This document shows positions 12,424-24,764 of a stretch of 64,000 nucleotides of DNA, in pieces. The stretch is from Lomentospora prolificans (Eukaryota > Ascomycota > Sordariomycetes > Microascales > Microascaceae), in assembly GCA_029532625.1 (NCBI GenBank), contig JARFXM010000008.1, positions 1,178,001 to 1,242,000 on the forward strand. The letters run 5' to 3'. The translations under genes were made by a program, and so were the position numbers. Below the pieces are notes generated by a model. That model saw only the letters and a program-made list of their open reading frames with translations, did no database searches and had not been told where the DNA came from. Each line of letters starts with the position of its first letter. Within the stretch, counting starts at the first letter, position 1.

Positions 12424-15400
12424 CTATCTCCGTCTGCGAGAGCCAACGGCCCTCTTGGGAGCCTCCTCCTCTTCGGATTCAGGAGGATCGCTCAACTCGC
12501 TCTCGTCACCACCCTCGCCCTCGCCTTCGGACACCCCAGCGTCACTATCACCCTCTCCCTCCTTGAGGTACTCCCACTCAGCAACGCCGTCCAGCATCTC
12601 TTCGTCATCCTCATCCGAGTCTCTCTCTACATACGTCGACGCCTTGGTAGCACGAGAACTCCTCCTACGATCAGCCGCAGCACGCGCCGCCGAACGAGAG
12701 GTGCCCGCATCACCGTCATCATCATCGTCATCGTCATAAGATCTCTTCTTCCGCGATTTGGCAGCCTTTTGAGGTTGCTTCTTCTTAGGGGCCGAAGATG
12801 TCGAACGGGCCTTGGGTTTAGCCTTTTCCCTTGATACCAGAGTCTTGGTCCGCTTGCTCAACGGCTCGGCACGTTCATCCATGGACTTTCTCTTCTAGAG
12901 GAGTCGTAGCACGTTAGCAATCATAGATAGGCATTAAGTTTAGTGCGACATGTAAATGGACTCACCTTTTTTCGGTCAATCGACTTAAGCAAACTGTCAA
13001 GCTTTTCATCAACGCCTTCGGGGAGGAATTGCTTCTTCGCAAGCTCTTGCCCAACCTCAGACGACACTCTGGTATACAAACCCACGGGCGTGCCGACCTG
13101 AGCGGGGCCTACGCGGAGACTCCAGTTCTTCTTGTCCTGCCATTTGCGGATAACCGCCTGCGCTAAGTCTGAGAGCACGTAGGTGTTCTCGCTCATTGAA
13201 GGGTCGATGGCATCGGTGGTCTGCTTGGAGTGTTCGGCGTACCTAAGAATGATGCCCAGGTTGTTCTCGGTCGCAACGTTACTCAGATAGTAGACGATAT
13301 ACCTAGCATGATCGACGAGGTTGTCAACGTCGGTGCTGTAGTCGGGGTGGTGGGCTAGGAGCGATAGAAGACGGATCATGGTAGCCTCCATAACATGCGA
13401 CTTGTCCGTGTTGCGATAGTGCTGGGCACGGGATCGGATCCACGTCTCAAGCCTCTGCTTAACTGAGGGCACGGGCTCAAACGCCGTCAGGAAGATGATG
13501 GTGTAAAACCTCGAACGCAGCTTGCCCTGCACAAGATATTTCTGGAGCTTCTCAACAAATCCATGACGAACCGCAGGCTCTCCACGCTGGGCCACGTAAG
13601 CCAGGTTGTTAAAATCCCTGGGTTGCAACATGTCGTCGAGGTGCTGTATAGTGCAGATTTTCAAGGTGAGCTTCGCCGCCGCGAGGAGAAGACGGGCCCG
13701 GTGATGTTTTGGCGTGTCTTTCACCTTACATATCTCCCCATCCTTCAGGATGAGATTCCTCAGCAACTTGAAAACCGGCACAGCCTTCTCCTTGGCCTGC
13801 TTAACATCCTCGGTTGCACGCAGTCGGTTCACAAGGATCTTGAGGCAGAGGGACTTGGCTTGGATTTCCTCATCCATGTTCTCGTCAGTAACCCAGACAG
13901 GATCACGCTCTGTAGCATCGGTCCGGACGTTCAGAAGAATTTTTTGCACCGCCATGTCAAGGATGTCATCATCGTAATCGAGAGTAACCCTAGGCGCGAG
14001 AAGCTCAAGCTGGCTCACGGCCGCCAGCTTGTTGAGGAGGCGTGGGGACTCATATTTCCAGTCTTTCATTATCCTCTGGATAAGGCTTGTTGCATTCACC
14101 ATAGCCTTGTCATCATTCTTGGCCAGCAGAATGTTGACGGCGTACTTGGCTGCTTTGGGGGGTGTCCCATACAGAGCGTAGTTGATCAAGTTTTGACTGA
14201 AAGCTTTATCCCGCGGAATTTCATCAGGGTACTTACGCGAGTATGACGAGCAAGCTTTCAAGACATCCACAACCGAGGGATCGTTGGCTTTGCGTTCAGA
14301 CGGCACCTGCGAGGACAGGCTCTTACACAAGTCACCAACATGGGTCTTAAATATCTCCGGGTTGCGCTGTGAGATCTCGCTAAGTACTTCATGGGCAACG
14401 GCTCCCAAGCCGTCCTTATCGTTCTTGGAGCAATCCATGATGGCAGGGAGGTGGCTTCTGTTAAGCATGAGGCACGACGAACGGTACAGGAGGGGAAGAA
14501 GGGTGTCGAGCATGTGCGCGGAGGCACCAGCTTGCACACGCTTCATCAGCTCCTTAATCGCGCCATGGACCGTCTTGAAATCGCTCTCGGATCCGATGGC
14601 GAATTTGATCAGTTGATAGTTACGACGGTCGTTGAGCTTCGCGAAACGTTGCAGGTCCGAGGCGACCTTCGGAGGATCGGGGAAGAAAGTGGACACGTAA
14701 GAAACGGTTTTGTTGAGATGTTCAATGGTACGCTTCGCGTCCCCATCAATGGTTCCGCCATTAAAGGCCTCGCATTGCTTGATAAACAAGGCCAAGACCT
14801 GTGCGAACTGCGGCTGGCGGGATTGGATAGCGAAGAAGGCCTTCTTTGCGGGTGCATCTAATGACTTTACAAACTGCAACAGCCGTTCCGCTCGGATACG
14901 GTCAGGGTCGAAGTTACTCGTTGCGGCTTGGCTTTGAGAGCTTCCCTTGGTGCCGGATTTCTGTTTCCGAGGAGGATAGCCGAGAGGAACGAGATACTCG
15001 TACAGAACCCTATCAAGTAAGACGTTAAGGTCCAGGTCATTGGCGTAGAAGACACTGAGAATGCGGCTCGAAACCCCCGCGAAGCAGGAGATGACGGTAT
15101 CTTGACCGGTTGCCATATCGCCGGCCGCGACGGCCCACAACTTTCCAAGAACAACCATAGCCTCAACACGCACGGCAGGCTTCTTGTCTCGGCAGCGGTC
15201 TGCAAGACTTGCAAGAACGGATCCTTCCTTGTTGGCACCACCCTTCAGGCCAAGTTTCGTAACCACGTCGCGGTAGGAGAAGAGCTCGATGGCCTTGACG
15301 GCGGCCAATCTGACCTTCTCGTCAGCATCGTTAAGCTTCTCATTAAGAGCATCGACAAGCCGCGACTGCTCTTCCCGACTGAGACCAATTCCGCCGGCCT

Positions 15401-16920
15401 CAGTCGAAAGAATGTACCCGGCAGCGGTTGTCCAGGCGGCCCGAATCTGAGGAACCTTATCCTTCTTCCTGCCAAGGAAACCGCTATAAGTTGAGCTATA
15501 GGTCTGGGCAAAGGACTGAGAGCACATGGGCGTGGTAAGAACATTATCGTAAACAGGAGCAGAAGATTCCTCGTTGAAACGAAGGGGAGGGTACTGGCAA
15601 GGGTCGTAAGTAGGGGGAGGTGGGGGCCCGGCGGCACCAATGCCAGAAATCATATCACCAAACGTCTCAGTCGCAATCTGGCGCAGATGAATGTCATCAG
15701 CACTCAGCTCGGCCTCGACCTGGGGAATGACATTCTGCAGTACCGCAGGCGCGGCACGCCAGAGCTCCCGGATCAGAAGATGCGCCTGCGAAAGGTTCTT
15801 CAAATCCGCCTCGGTCGGGCCCGACGGCACAGCCTCTTCTTCCTCGTCACCCTGTTTGTGGCCGTTGCCCCTGGTCGCGAAACTGGAAGCATCCATAATG
15901 ACATCGCTAAAGTATTGGCTCACATATCGCGCCATCTTCTCGGGGTTGTATGTGCAAATCATCTTAGCCATAACGTAGGCAGGCGGTTCCTTCTTGGGCA
16001 TGAGAGTCGACTGGCTCCCATTGGATTCGCCGTTGTCTGCACGAGTCTGTGACTTGAAGTGCGCTGGGCGCAAGAACTGCGCGATCACCGCCTCCACAAC
16101 CTTTGCCGGGAGTCCAGGGCTCTCGTCGATGAGGAAGATGAGGAGATCTGTCATGTGGGCCTCGACGTCTGCGGGGGGGTTGCCATCGGCGTCGAGAATT
16201 GAGGAGGCTGACACGCAGTCAAAGCACGTCGAAAAGAGGTGGAGAAGGAGGTTGTCGGCGCCATCGAGGTCGTTTAGAAGTAGAATACTCTTGACCTCGG
16301 CAAGAGAGGTGAGGACATGCTTATGTTGTCCATTGTACGGATGCGAGGGATCCTTCAAGGCAGGTAGAGTGTAGGTGATGATGAAGGTAAAGATGGCCTA
16401 CAGTCGCGATTCATTAATCAACACAGTCAGTAACACGGAGATGACGCCCTGTGGAGCATACCTTGAGCTGGTCTTCGGTAAACGGCGCGTCGGGCGCGCA
16501 GAGCCGTAGAATCTCAACCAAGCACGATGCAACATAGGCTTTGATGGGGGGCTCCTTATGCTGTAGAAGGTTGCGCTGCGCGAGGGAATTCGCCACTTCG
16601 GCCAGCGAGTCTTTATCCACGTGGTCCTGTTCCATGTCGCTCAGCTCTTCGAAGAGCCGTTGAAGCCTAGGTAATAGCTGCGATACGGGGATGGGCTTTC
16701 CGGGTCGCCACGTCAACGGCTCGTCGAATCGAAGCTTTGCCATCTCTCCTTCTAACGCATCATCGCCACCCGCCGGTGCTTGCGCCGCGTCAGCAAGCTC
16801 CTCTTGCGCTTCGTCCCCGCTCCCTTCTTCGAGCTCCTGCTCCTCTACCTGTGGCTCGGGTGATGGTTCGGGCGAGGGGGTTGGATCCCTGCCACGGCGG
16901 GTGCGGCGTCGGGGCGGCAT
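12424..16920 (-). CDS. pds5: sister-chromatid cohesion protein PDS5 (Spo76/BimD), 1453 aa
   Basis: Three exons: 16920-16462, 16397-12966 and 12894-12424, all phase-0 junctions. PDS5 is the HEAT-repeat cohesin regulator that works with Wapl and Eco1 to maintain and release cohesion in the nucleus. The N terminus is Pro/Glu-rich. The family region starts with LPRLQRLFEELSDME and continues through YVASCLVEILRLCAPDAPFT, then AIFTFIITYTLPALKDPSHP and VLTSLAEVKSILLLNDLDGA, all typical of PDS5. Helical repeats run through about residue 1280. The last exon encodes a basic and acidic disordered tail (KPKARSTS, a run of Asp, then RRSSRATKAS, ending in Glu/Asp-rich sequence), as in other fungal PDS5 proteins. 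Filamentous-fungal relatives are known as Spo76 and BimD. Length matches the family (about 1,200-1,500 aa). Confidence 0.94.
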
Positions 16921-18522
16921 GGTGTTAGTGTAGCTCTCTCAATTGAGATCGCCCGGTTAGCCTGCTGAAAACAAAAGAGCGCACTTTTGATGGCGGTAGA
17001 GATATTGAAAGGAGAATGGTCGGCGAATGGGTTCGTCAAGGCGCTGCGATGGTTGGAAGGGGGGAAATCGAGAGGTGGACGGTGGGATTCGGCACACGCA
17101 GAAATTCGTCCACGGCGAGGGTGGTAGTAAGCTGAGAGAGAGTATCGCTGTACACAGCACAAGGCGCCGCAAGGCAAGTTTCACGATTTCCTCACTCGAA
17201 AAGCCAAGGGAAAAGAAAAGAGTCGGTGCGGCTGAAAATGTGACAATTACGGCAAAGAGAAAAGGACGGAACAGACCTTGCGGAGAGGAAAAAGTCAATG
17301 TGCTGCACCACACGTAGGTTTCGGGTGGGCGGAGGGAGAGAGTAGAGCTGCAGGTGTTGGCGACGTTCTTTACGAGGGAGAGATGCTGTGAAATTATTGT
17401 GGGGGGGGGGCTTTTGGTGTTGTCGCGCGAGAGTCGCGTAACCCACTGCGCCAGACACTGGGCTGGCCTTGTCCTCGGCGCTTGTCACCGTACTTGGTAC
17501 CTGGCTGACTGGGCCTGGCCTGGCGAAAACGGTGCCAAGCCTCAGCGACATGCAATTGAAGCGCAGTGGGGTTATGACTAATCACCCCAACCTCCCTTGC
17601 TCGGAGCTTGATGTCTCGGAACCATCAGTCACCCCCATCTAGAGACATCTAGAGAGCCACTGTCGCGAAGGAAGGAATAGATTTCTGAATAACCAGTGTA
17701 TATTTTACGTAGTATCTTTGCGGGGGAGCCCATGAGACTTCATTGAGAAGGCGGGGAGGAAAGAAAGAACGAAATCATTTCATACATAGATCCAAACTGG
17801 CCCGAGTGTCGCGAGTTCCGCACACTTGGAGCTTCACCAAGCAAGTCGGACGACACGTGCACCTTAGCCAGAATCCGCGAATTGAGATCGAGCCGCTCAG
17901 CTCGGCCCCAAAGCGAGTTCAATCACTGATACCACGTTCAGCTAACCCTATACAAGAGATGAATCTTCAGACGGGTTCGCCATGCTTCATATGGGACCAC
18001 CATTTCGTAGTCTCAGCGATCCAAAATTGCTAAGCCTTAACAACAACTACAACAGCTCGTGTCTTCTCGAGCTTCTGCGACGTTATGCGGGAGCTATTTA
18101 GTTGATAATGGAATGGGCCTTGACAATGGCCGTCTATTAAACTAATCCCAATTTCTCTACAGGTAAGGCAGTCGGGAGCTTTGCCGACTCAAGAACTAGA
18201 CCCTTAATAGACAAACCACTGCAAAACCACTTTGTTTTTGTGCTTTTGTATTTCTGGGGGAGTTTTCACGGGTGGTAAACCGTATGTTCCATGAACAATG
18301 AAACGAAGCTCATAACTCATTCCTCATCCCTTGTACCAACTACTTTCACATCTTTCATGAAAAACAGTTGCCTCCCTTGAGGCCCAAATAAAATGGAAAT
18401 CGAACCGATCTCCATGTCAAAATAAAATAGGCACCACTGTGGTGCCTCAAAAACAACCCTGGTTGGTATCGGTCAAATGACTACTATTACCAGAGATGAT
18501 TGTATCATAATCGCCAATGCGA
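16921..18522. other. intergenic, 1.6 kb
   Basis: The left part is the promoter of PDS5 (minus strand) with a purine-rich plus strand, a G10 run at 17401-17410 and CG-rich GTCGCG motifs near 17429-17440. No full ACGCGT site is present here. The right part is the 3' UTR of the minus-strand gene ending at 18523. No gene is supported. Confidence 0.5.
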
Positions 18523-19984
18523 TTAAAGGAAGAGGAGCATGAAAGTCACACTCATGATGATGCATGACGTGATAACACTCATCCTTTCGTCCTTCGAAGA
18601 CTTGTTGCCCTCCGAAGCGGATTCCTCCGAGGGGGGCGCAGAGGCGGTCAAGGTCGGCGCACCGAGGGCCTTAGTGCTGTTGGTGGTGGTAAACTTGGCA
18701 GCGCTGCCGGAGTAAAAGGTTGACTCTGGGTACTGAATGATCGTGTAGCTCACGTTAACAGCCGCAGCTGTGTTCGTGACATAAACTGTCTTTTCATCTG
18801 CGACAACCTCAGTGGCAAAGTTGGACGGGACGTGGGTTGAAAGAGCGGCTTCTTCCACAGTGTCGGAGGTGCCGACATATTCTGTCTTAGTGATGCTAAC
18901 AGTGCGTTGTCGAGTAACAGTGACGGTAACAGTAAGTGCTTCGCCAGTCTGAATTGCTTTGGTCTTGATGAGGTCACTCGTGACTGAACCCTTAGCAACC
19001 TCGACGGGGCTGAGGGTCTTGGTAACAGTGATGAAGCTTGTGTCATCGCAACCCTCTCCCTCTGTGGTAAAGGTGTGAGCCGAGGAGGAGGCTGCATCTC
19101 CCTGGGGAGTAATAATGACAGCATGGGTAGGAGTAATGATTTTAGTCTTGGTCACAGTCTTGGAGATGGAAGTACGAGTCAAAGTGCCCTCAAAAGACCC
19201 TTGAATGTTGTCAGCAGAGACGACCGCCGAAGACACAGTCGAGTTGCTAGCGGAAGAGCCAATGACAGAAAGAGTCTGTTCCTCGACGACAGGAGCCGAG
19301 GTCGAGACAGTCAAATCACTAGTGGTAGTGTTGGAGAAGACTGAGGGAGATTGCGACCTAGAACCAGATTTAAGAGAAACGCTCTGATTGTCAGCAATAT
19401 GAAGAAGTACTTTTCAAGGGGAGACTTACGCAGAACCAATAGTAGTAGCTGCGACCGGAACGGAAGAGTTGGTGAAAAGAGGCGAAGGCCAGTTGATGAG
19501 ATCATCGCTAAGTTCTTGTCAACATGTCGAAGTGGCGCTCGAAACGAAGAAGTCGGCACCTACGTTGGAATACCAGAAACCCCCGAAACAACGGAAGAAG
19601 GGCCGAAGTTACCAGTCGAAGGCCAGCCAGTGAGGACTTGGCGACGGAGAATAGCTCCTGGACGGGAAACACTACTCTCCATATGGCCTCCATGGTTGCG
19701 ATGATCGGGGCCAGTGAACTTGCAAATCAAGAAGATACCAGCTGCCATTAGACCAAACAGGCCAAGGACAAAAAGGACACCGCGGAAAGTCTCATAAATG
19801 CAGTTGCAAACACCCTTCTTAGGTCTACCATTGTCTGCAGCACCATGCTGAGGATCAGCATGGCCAACAGCATAGCCATGATCAAGCTCAATGGCAATCT
19901 CCTTATCAGAAACTTTGGCAAATATCAGTGGAGGTCTCGGGTTAGAAGATGAAAAGGGATATACATACTCATTGGTGAAGACAT
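18523..19984 (-). CDS. orphan Ser/Thr-rich surface protein with N-terminal TM and hydrophobic C-terminal tail (425 aa)
   Basis: Four exons: 19984-19969, 19912-19564, 19507-19430 and 19357-18523. Frame, donors (GTATGT, GTAGGT, GTAAGT) and acceptors agree. No family is recognised. There is no signal peptide. The first ~49 residues are cytosolic-type (MSSPMISDKEIAIELDHGYA ... RPKK, with Cys at 41 and 43). A transmembrane helix follows at about 50-69 (VLFVLGLFGLMAAGIFLICK). About 335 Ser/Thr/Val-rich residues come next, with NxS/T sites and TVTVTVT-like strands, one isolated Cys (GEGCDD) and a YPESTFYSG segment. The chain ends directly in a hydrophobic tail (SCIIMSVTFMLLFL) after a charged NKSSKDER stretch, like a GPI-anchor signal or a second helix. 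The upstream ATG at 19984 is chosen because a likely 5' UTR intron (20098-19988) ends four bases before it; ATG at 19972 is the alternative. Confidence 0.7.
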
Positions 19985-19987
19985 TTT

Positions 19988-20098
19988 CTGCAATTTCACA
20001 TCCAGAGAAACTGATTAGATGCAGTCCCTCTCAGGAGGGGGAAGGGTTCGTATGGGGCTCTGGAAAGAGGGGTTTGAAACTAGGAGGCGAGGACTTAC
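19988..20098 (-). other. probable 5' UTR intron of the orphan surface-protein gene
   Basis: On the minus strand a perfect donor (CATCA|GTAAGTCC) lies at 20098 and an acceptor (AAATTGCAG) ends at 19988, four bases before the first ATG of the gene. This rests on splice consensus only. Confidence 0.45.
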
Positions 20099-22571
20099 TG
20101 ATGGAACTTGGTTGAATCACTTGCTAGAGTGATTGAAAGAGTGTGGAATCGAAGGCTAAGCGTAAAGAGGTCAGAAACTAATGTACCGAGGATCAAGACC
20201 AAGGCGCCAACAAGAAATTGCAGACATACTTCAGACTCTGCAGGATAATTGTCAGACTGAGTGATCGTGAGGTAATGTAGGAGATAAGAGGAGGAAAACA
20301 AAACGAGTGTGAAGATGGGGAATAACTAAGAGGGGAAACGTGTTGAAGGAGTTAGGGGTGCACTGAGCAGAATCAATGAAGGGGAAAACAAAGGTGTGGA
20401 CGCGTTACGTGTTGTGATCGTGGATTAGACCCAACTCTTAGAGGGAAGGAGCGAGTAGATATAGAAGGAGGCAGGAACAGCAGAAGACTTCAGTCTCTTT
20501 GCCCACAAGTATAGAGCAGAGAAGCAGTGCTGAAAGAGGGGGTTCAAGACGAATATCTCGGGGCTGGAGATGGAAAGGAATCGGATCAAATGGTAAACTA
20601 GAAAATGGTAAACGTACTGGAATGCTCGACCGTGGAAAGAGAAAGTGGATAGAGCGTCGTGTCTCTGAAGGTGGTATTGTTAGAACGAGAGGAATCAAAC
20701 TTGCAGTTGGGGAGGGAAGAATCTATGATTGGGAAAGGGAGAGGAAGAAAGTGTTGCGTGTGTGAAGTAGAGGCTTGGGAAAGCAGGCAATGGGGATAAA
20801 GTTGGGAGCCTGCAGTCTGATACTGATGTCAGGGACATCGATTAACAACCAGCTCATAGACTCAAGGTCAACCCGGGGTAGGTACCAAACCCGCTACTCA
20901 CTTTGGCGCCCAAAAGCGTCGTAATGGCACCCAAGTAGCGAAGCTCGAGGACAGCCTGAAGTGAAAAGATGTTACTTACCGAGATAGCTTTCAAAGTCGA
21001 TTAGTCGATTGACTACGCATCACTGAGAAAGCAGAGATAACTTAGGTTGTGGTCGAAGCTTCAGTCGTTGAACTGAAATAGAGGATGAGAGAGTGGGTGA
21101 GGAGAGGGAAGAAAAGATAAAAGAGTCGGTTTGGAACTGGACCTAGCAGATATATCTAGACCCTTGGTAGAAAGGCATACTTCCACCAGAAGAGGAAGGA
21201 ACGAGGAGAAGAAGACTGGAGCAAGCTCGGGTTGGCATATTATACAGTGATCGGCTAATCTGAGCGAAGCGACAGAATTATCTTTGCTATGCCCACAAGA
21301 TGCGGAAACACCTTCGAGGTAAGCTAAGCGAAGCATGTACCGGAAGGAGGCACCTTGGCGGGCATATCTCTGTGTCCAAAAACGTATTCAACTAGCATCG
21401 TGAATTTCGTTGTAGTCGACACAGTACTTTTTACTAGAAAGTGCCAACAGTATTCCCTTCTTCTACTCGATGAGGAGAGATCCCAACATATATCTATAGG
21501 CCATAGTTTCTCTGTATACTCTCAAGGCTGTAGAGGAGCAATTGTAGGAACATAGTGCTGAGCCTCTCTCTCAGACTGTATATAGGTTGTTATTACACCA
21601 AATTTCAATATAGTCCAAGTCTTGAGTGAAATGAGCATGCATGCTGGAATAGCAGTTGGGCGTTGTCTACCAACTTCTGTCCCGTTCAGGAGCGCTTATG
21701 GTTCTTAACTAGCAGGTCGCCCAAAGTCGATACTGCCAATGACTATCATGACCCTATATTATTAGAATAACTCATATTTCGGCATGAATACAGTATAGAA
21801 GATATAGATTCTCTAGGTATCCGCGGTATTTTATGATCACGGCCTGGGTCTATGTCTATTCTCACAAGACGTGCACTAACACGCCGCCTCAAGAAGTGAC
21901 GTTGAGAATGGACACGAGCTTAGTCATGTAACTGCCTTCCACTTTAACCCATGCACGCCGCCATCACTTGCATGGGCGCTGCTTGCATAAACTGGAGCCT
22001 GGATATAGACGGGCCAAATGCGATCGCAATATTAGGAGGAAAAGAAAACGGGGCCGAAAAAAAATCCGGGTAACTCTTGAATGTTTGAGCTTGCTGCTGT
22101 GATGTGGATATGAATCTATGGGCAAGGATGCAAATCTAGAGTCCGCCCCTGTGGAATGACCTCCCCCGGCCCGAGCCGCATCAATCCGGGAAATACGGCC
22201 TGGATTGGGCAAGTCGAGGGACACAGAGAGGCGGCAGGAAACGAATAATGAAACGATTCAAAAGGTTTCCGGTTAATACTGTACAAGTGTATCATTAAGG
22301 GAAGGCTCTAGGGTTCCGACGACAGAGCCCAGTAGCTGCTATGAATTCGAAAACAATTCCCAACCGCTCTCCTCGCCGACGTCTCTCTAGTCGCCGTCCG
22401 ACGGTGATCCATTCGCTACAGACGCCATTGACTTAGGTGGGGGAGATATTTTCCACCGCTGGGGACTGTATTATAATAATAGAACGGGCTTCTCGAATCC
22501 CAAGGGAGGGGTCCAAGATCCTCCCAACCGTCCCTCAAAGCCAGTTCGTTACTGGACAACGAAGATGGCAC
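20099..22571. other. intergenic, 2.5 kb, lower GC
   Basis: Promoter side of the minus-strand orphan gene, then a stretch with more A/T than most of the window (roughly 21,350-22,300), ending in the 3' region of the sorting nexin gene. Frames at 20438-20698 and 21061-21336 (minus) show no domains or conserved splice context. An ACGCGT occurs singly near 20399. I see no repeat copy or transposon ends. Confidence 0.45.
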
Positions 22572-24764
22572 CTAGTCTACCTCAATCTTGTCCACCTCTG
22601 CCCGAGCCTCTTCCCATGTCTCCTTGTTCTTCTTTGCCCACTCGATTTGGCTCCTTGCGTATGCAAGCTATATATGGAGGCGGTTAGATAGCTGTACTTT
22701 ATAATAGGGGTACACTGCGCGGCAGAGGTGTAGGCTTACCATGTACCGCCGGAGATCATCCTCCTTTTCGCGTTGAAACCTTTTGAGGTCCTGCAAGGTA
22801 CTCGCACTAGCATCTTTGACGTCTTGGGCTGATGTGACCTGAGCTTGTTCCAGCTGCCCGATGCTCTCCCTCGTCTTGCCAATGAGATCGCGACGGGTCC
22901 TCTCCGGATCTACGTCGGCTACGCCTTGGATGGCATGACGAATGGGTCCAAAGATTTTGTTAGTGATAGAGTTACCGCTAGGCACCTTCCTGTGGACAGG
23001 GGCACTAGGAGTCCGCTCCGGGGCGCCTTGTTTAGCCGACGGCACCGACGAAACACCGTGAGTGGGTGGAAAATCGGAATCGAAGGACTCTGCATCGTCT
23101 TGGCTTCCTTCTCGTTGGTGTCGTGACCCGCTTTCCTGGGTGGCTGAGGGCCTCCTGGGAGGAGAGGTGATTGTCTGACTGCCGCTGAGATATTGCTCAA
23201 TTCTCCGCGCCTCAGCTTCACTGTGCTCGAGTTGGTCTAATAAGGCTCTCTTCTTGTTGAGTTCATCGTTGGTCATCTCTTGTTGGACACGCTTTAGGAC
23301 CCGATATCTTAAGACACTCTTAACAACACCGGCAAACTGGGCATTCTCACGCATTGGCTCGGCGAAGCTGGCTCCAAGAGTACTGGACAATTCCTCCGTC
23401 GCAATGTATGAGGAATCTGCCGCTTGGCCAATCCGTTCGATAGCGGCCCCGAGCGTCGGCGACTGTTCGGAAAGCGCAAAGGCGTTGTACCTTGAGCCTA
23501 GCTCGCAAAGATCGGCGGCTAAGGAGGTAAGATGGCTGAGGGTCCTTCGGTTGACCTTCTCAATGGGACCCGTCAGAAGCTGCTCCAGCTCTTTGATAGA
23601 CGCCTCAAAAGAGACGAAGTAAGGATCCAGTTCTTGTTCGCTAAGCTTCTTGTCGTCGGGTGGAAATCGAGTAAGCGCGCCTCCGGAGTAAGGATCAACG
23701 TCGTGAGTCGGTGTGGCGTTCGCAGCTGACTTCATCTTGGCTGAGCCGGCGGGAACGGGCAGGTACATGTGAGCGGGAGTGGGGTTTGCAGTATTGAGAG
23801 GGGGCGCCTTCAAAACAGACTTGGGAATAGACGCGATCGGATGAGAGTTAAGGACCTCGCTCTATGGGACAAAGTGTAATTAGCGAACGAGGTGCTGGGC
23901 TTCGGTCTTGGGGCGGATGATGGGTGCAAACCGCAGCATACCCAGCTAGCATTCGGATCTAAGAATCTCCACCAGACTCCATCAGTTCTCACTTGCTCCA
24001 TTCTCCGGCAGCGGTTGAGGAACACGGCCAGCATCCTCTTGCGTAGATCGATGATTGCCTGGTCTTGCTTGGCGTTGGTGGGGTTCGCTGCGTAATCCGC
24101 CATGGTATGCTTCTCAGGAATGGGAGGAATGACGAGCGTCGGGTGCAACCTGGTTAAAGCGTCCCTGAGCGATGCAAATTCGGAGTATCGCCTCCGTACC
24201 TCAAGATCCTATTTATCACGTTAGGGAGGAAATGGACAAGCGGGGTGCGGATAGCTCAGGCTTAAACGCACGTCGGTTCGGATGGTATACACGATATATC
24301 GACCACCACTATCGGGGCTCTTCCCGGCGTCTGTGATTAGAATAGGCAGCTCAGGGTTCTCGTATAGGATTTGCTCAATGCGGCTGTCGTAGCCTCCGGG
24401 CTTCCTCCTAGGAGCCATTTCTCCGAGATCCCGTGCCGCATCCGCCTCGTCGCTATCCACATTCCTACCAAGTGTAGCCTGAGGTGGCTCGCTATCGGTG
24501 GTCGAAGTTGGCGTGGCGGGGGTGTCATATCGAGGATCTATGACGTTCCAGTTTGGGTCAGCACAACTAGCTTCGTCGTCGTCCTCTACGCGGATTGATT
24601 GCATGATTTTGGGGGTTTGGTGGATGTCGCGGCAGGTTGCCGGGAGCATAAAGCAGTGAGGACTCACATCCTTGGGACTCGGGAGAAGATGGATGGCGGG
24701 TCGGCGACAGGTCAGCTCGAGCGAAGCTGGTGCCATAAGGATTGTTGTCCTCGTCGTTCCACAT
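22572..24764 (-). CDS. snx41: PX-BAR sorting nexin, SNX41/ATG20 type (about 626 aa)
   Basis: Proposed exons: 24764-24668, 24570-24272, 24208-23942, 23861-22740 and 22667-22572. The family sorts cargo at endosomes and takes part in selective autophagy; in some Sordariomycetes (for example Magnaporthe) one protein is reported to serve as both Snx41 and Atg20. The N terminus MWNDEDNNPYGTSF is characteristic. The PX domain covers about residues 105-220, with the phosphoinositide-binding motif RRRYSEF at 137-143, then PPIPEKHTMADY and a helix ending in DGVWWRFLDPNASW. A BAR-like helical region follows (DPYFVSFEASIKELEQLL, LRYRVLKRVQQEM). The last exon is only 31 codons (LAYARSQIEWAKKNKETWEE). The first intron is uncertain: the donor GTGAGT is clear, but the acceptor used here (GACGAAG) is weak and was chosen because the nearer TAG acceptor would create a stop. 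Confidence 0.88.
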
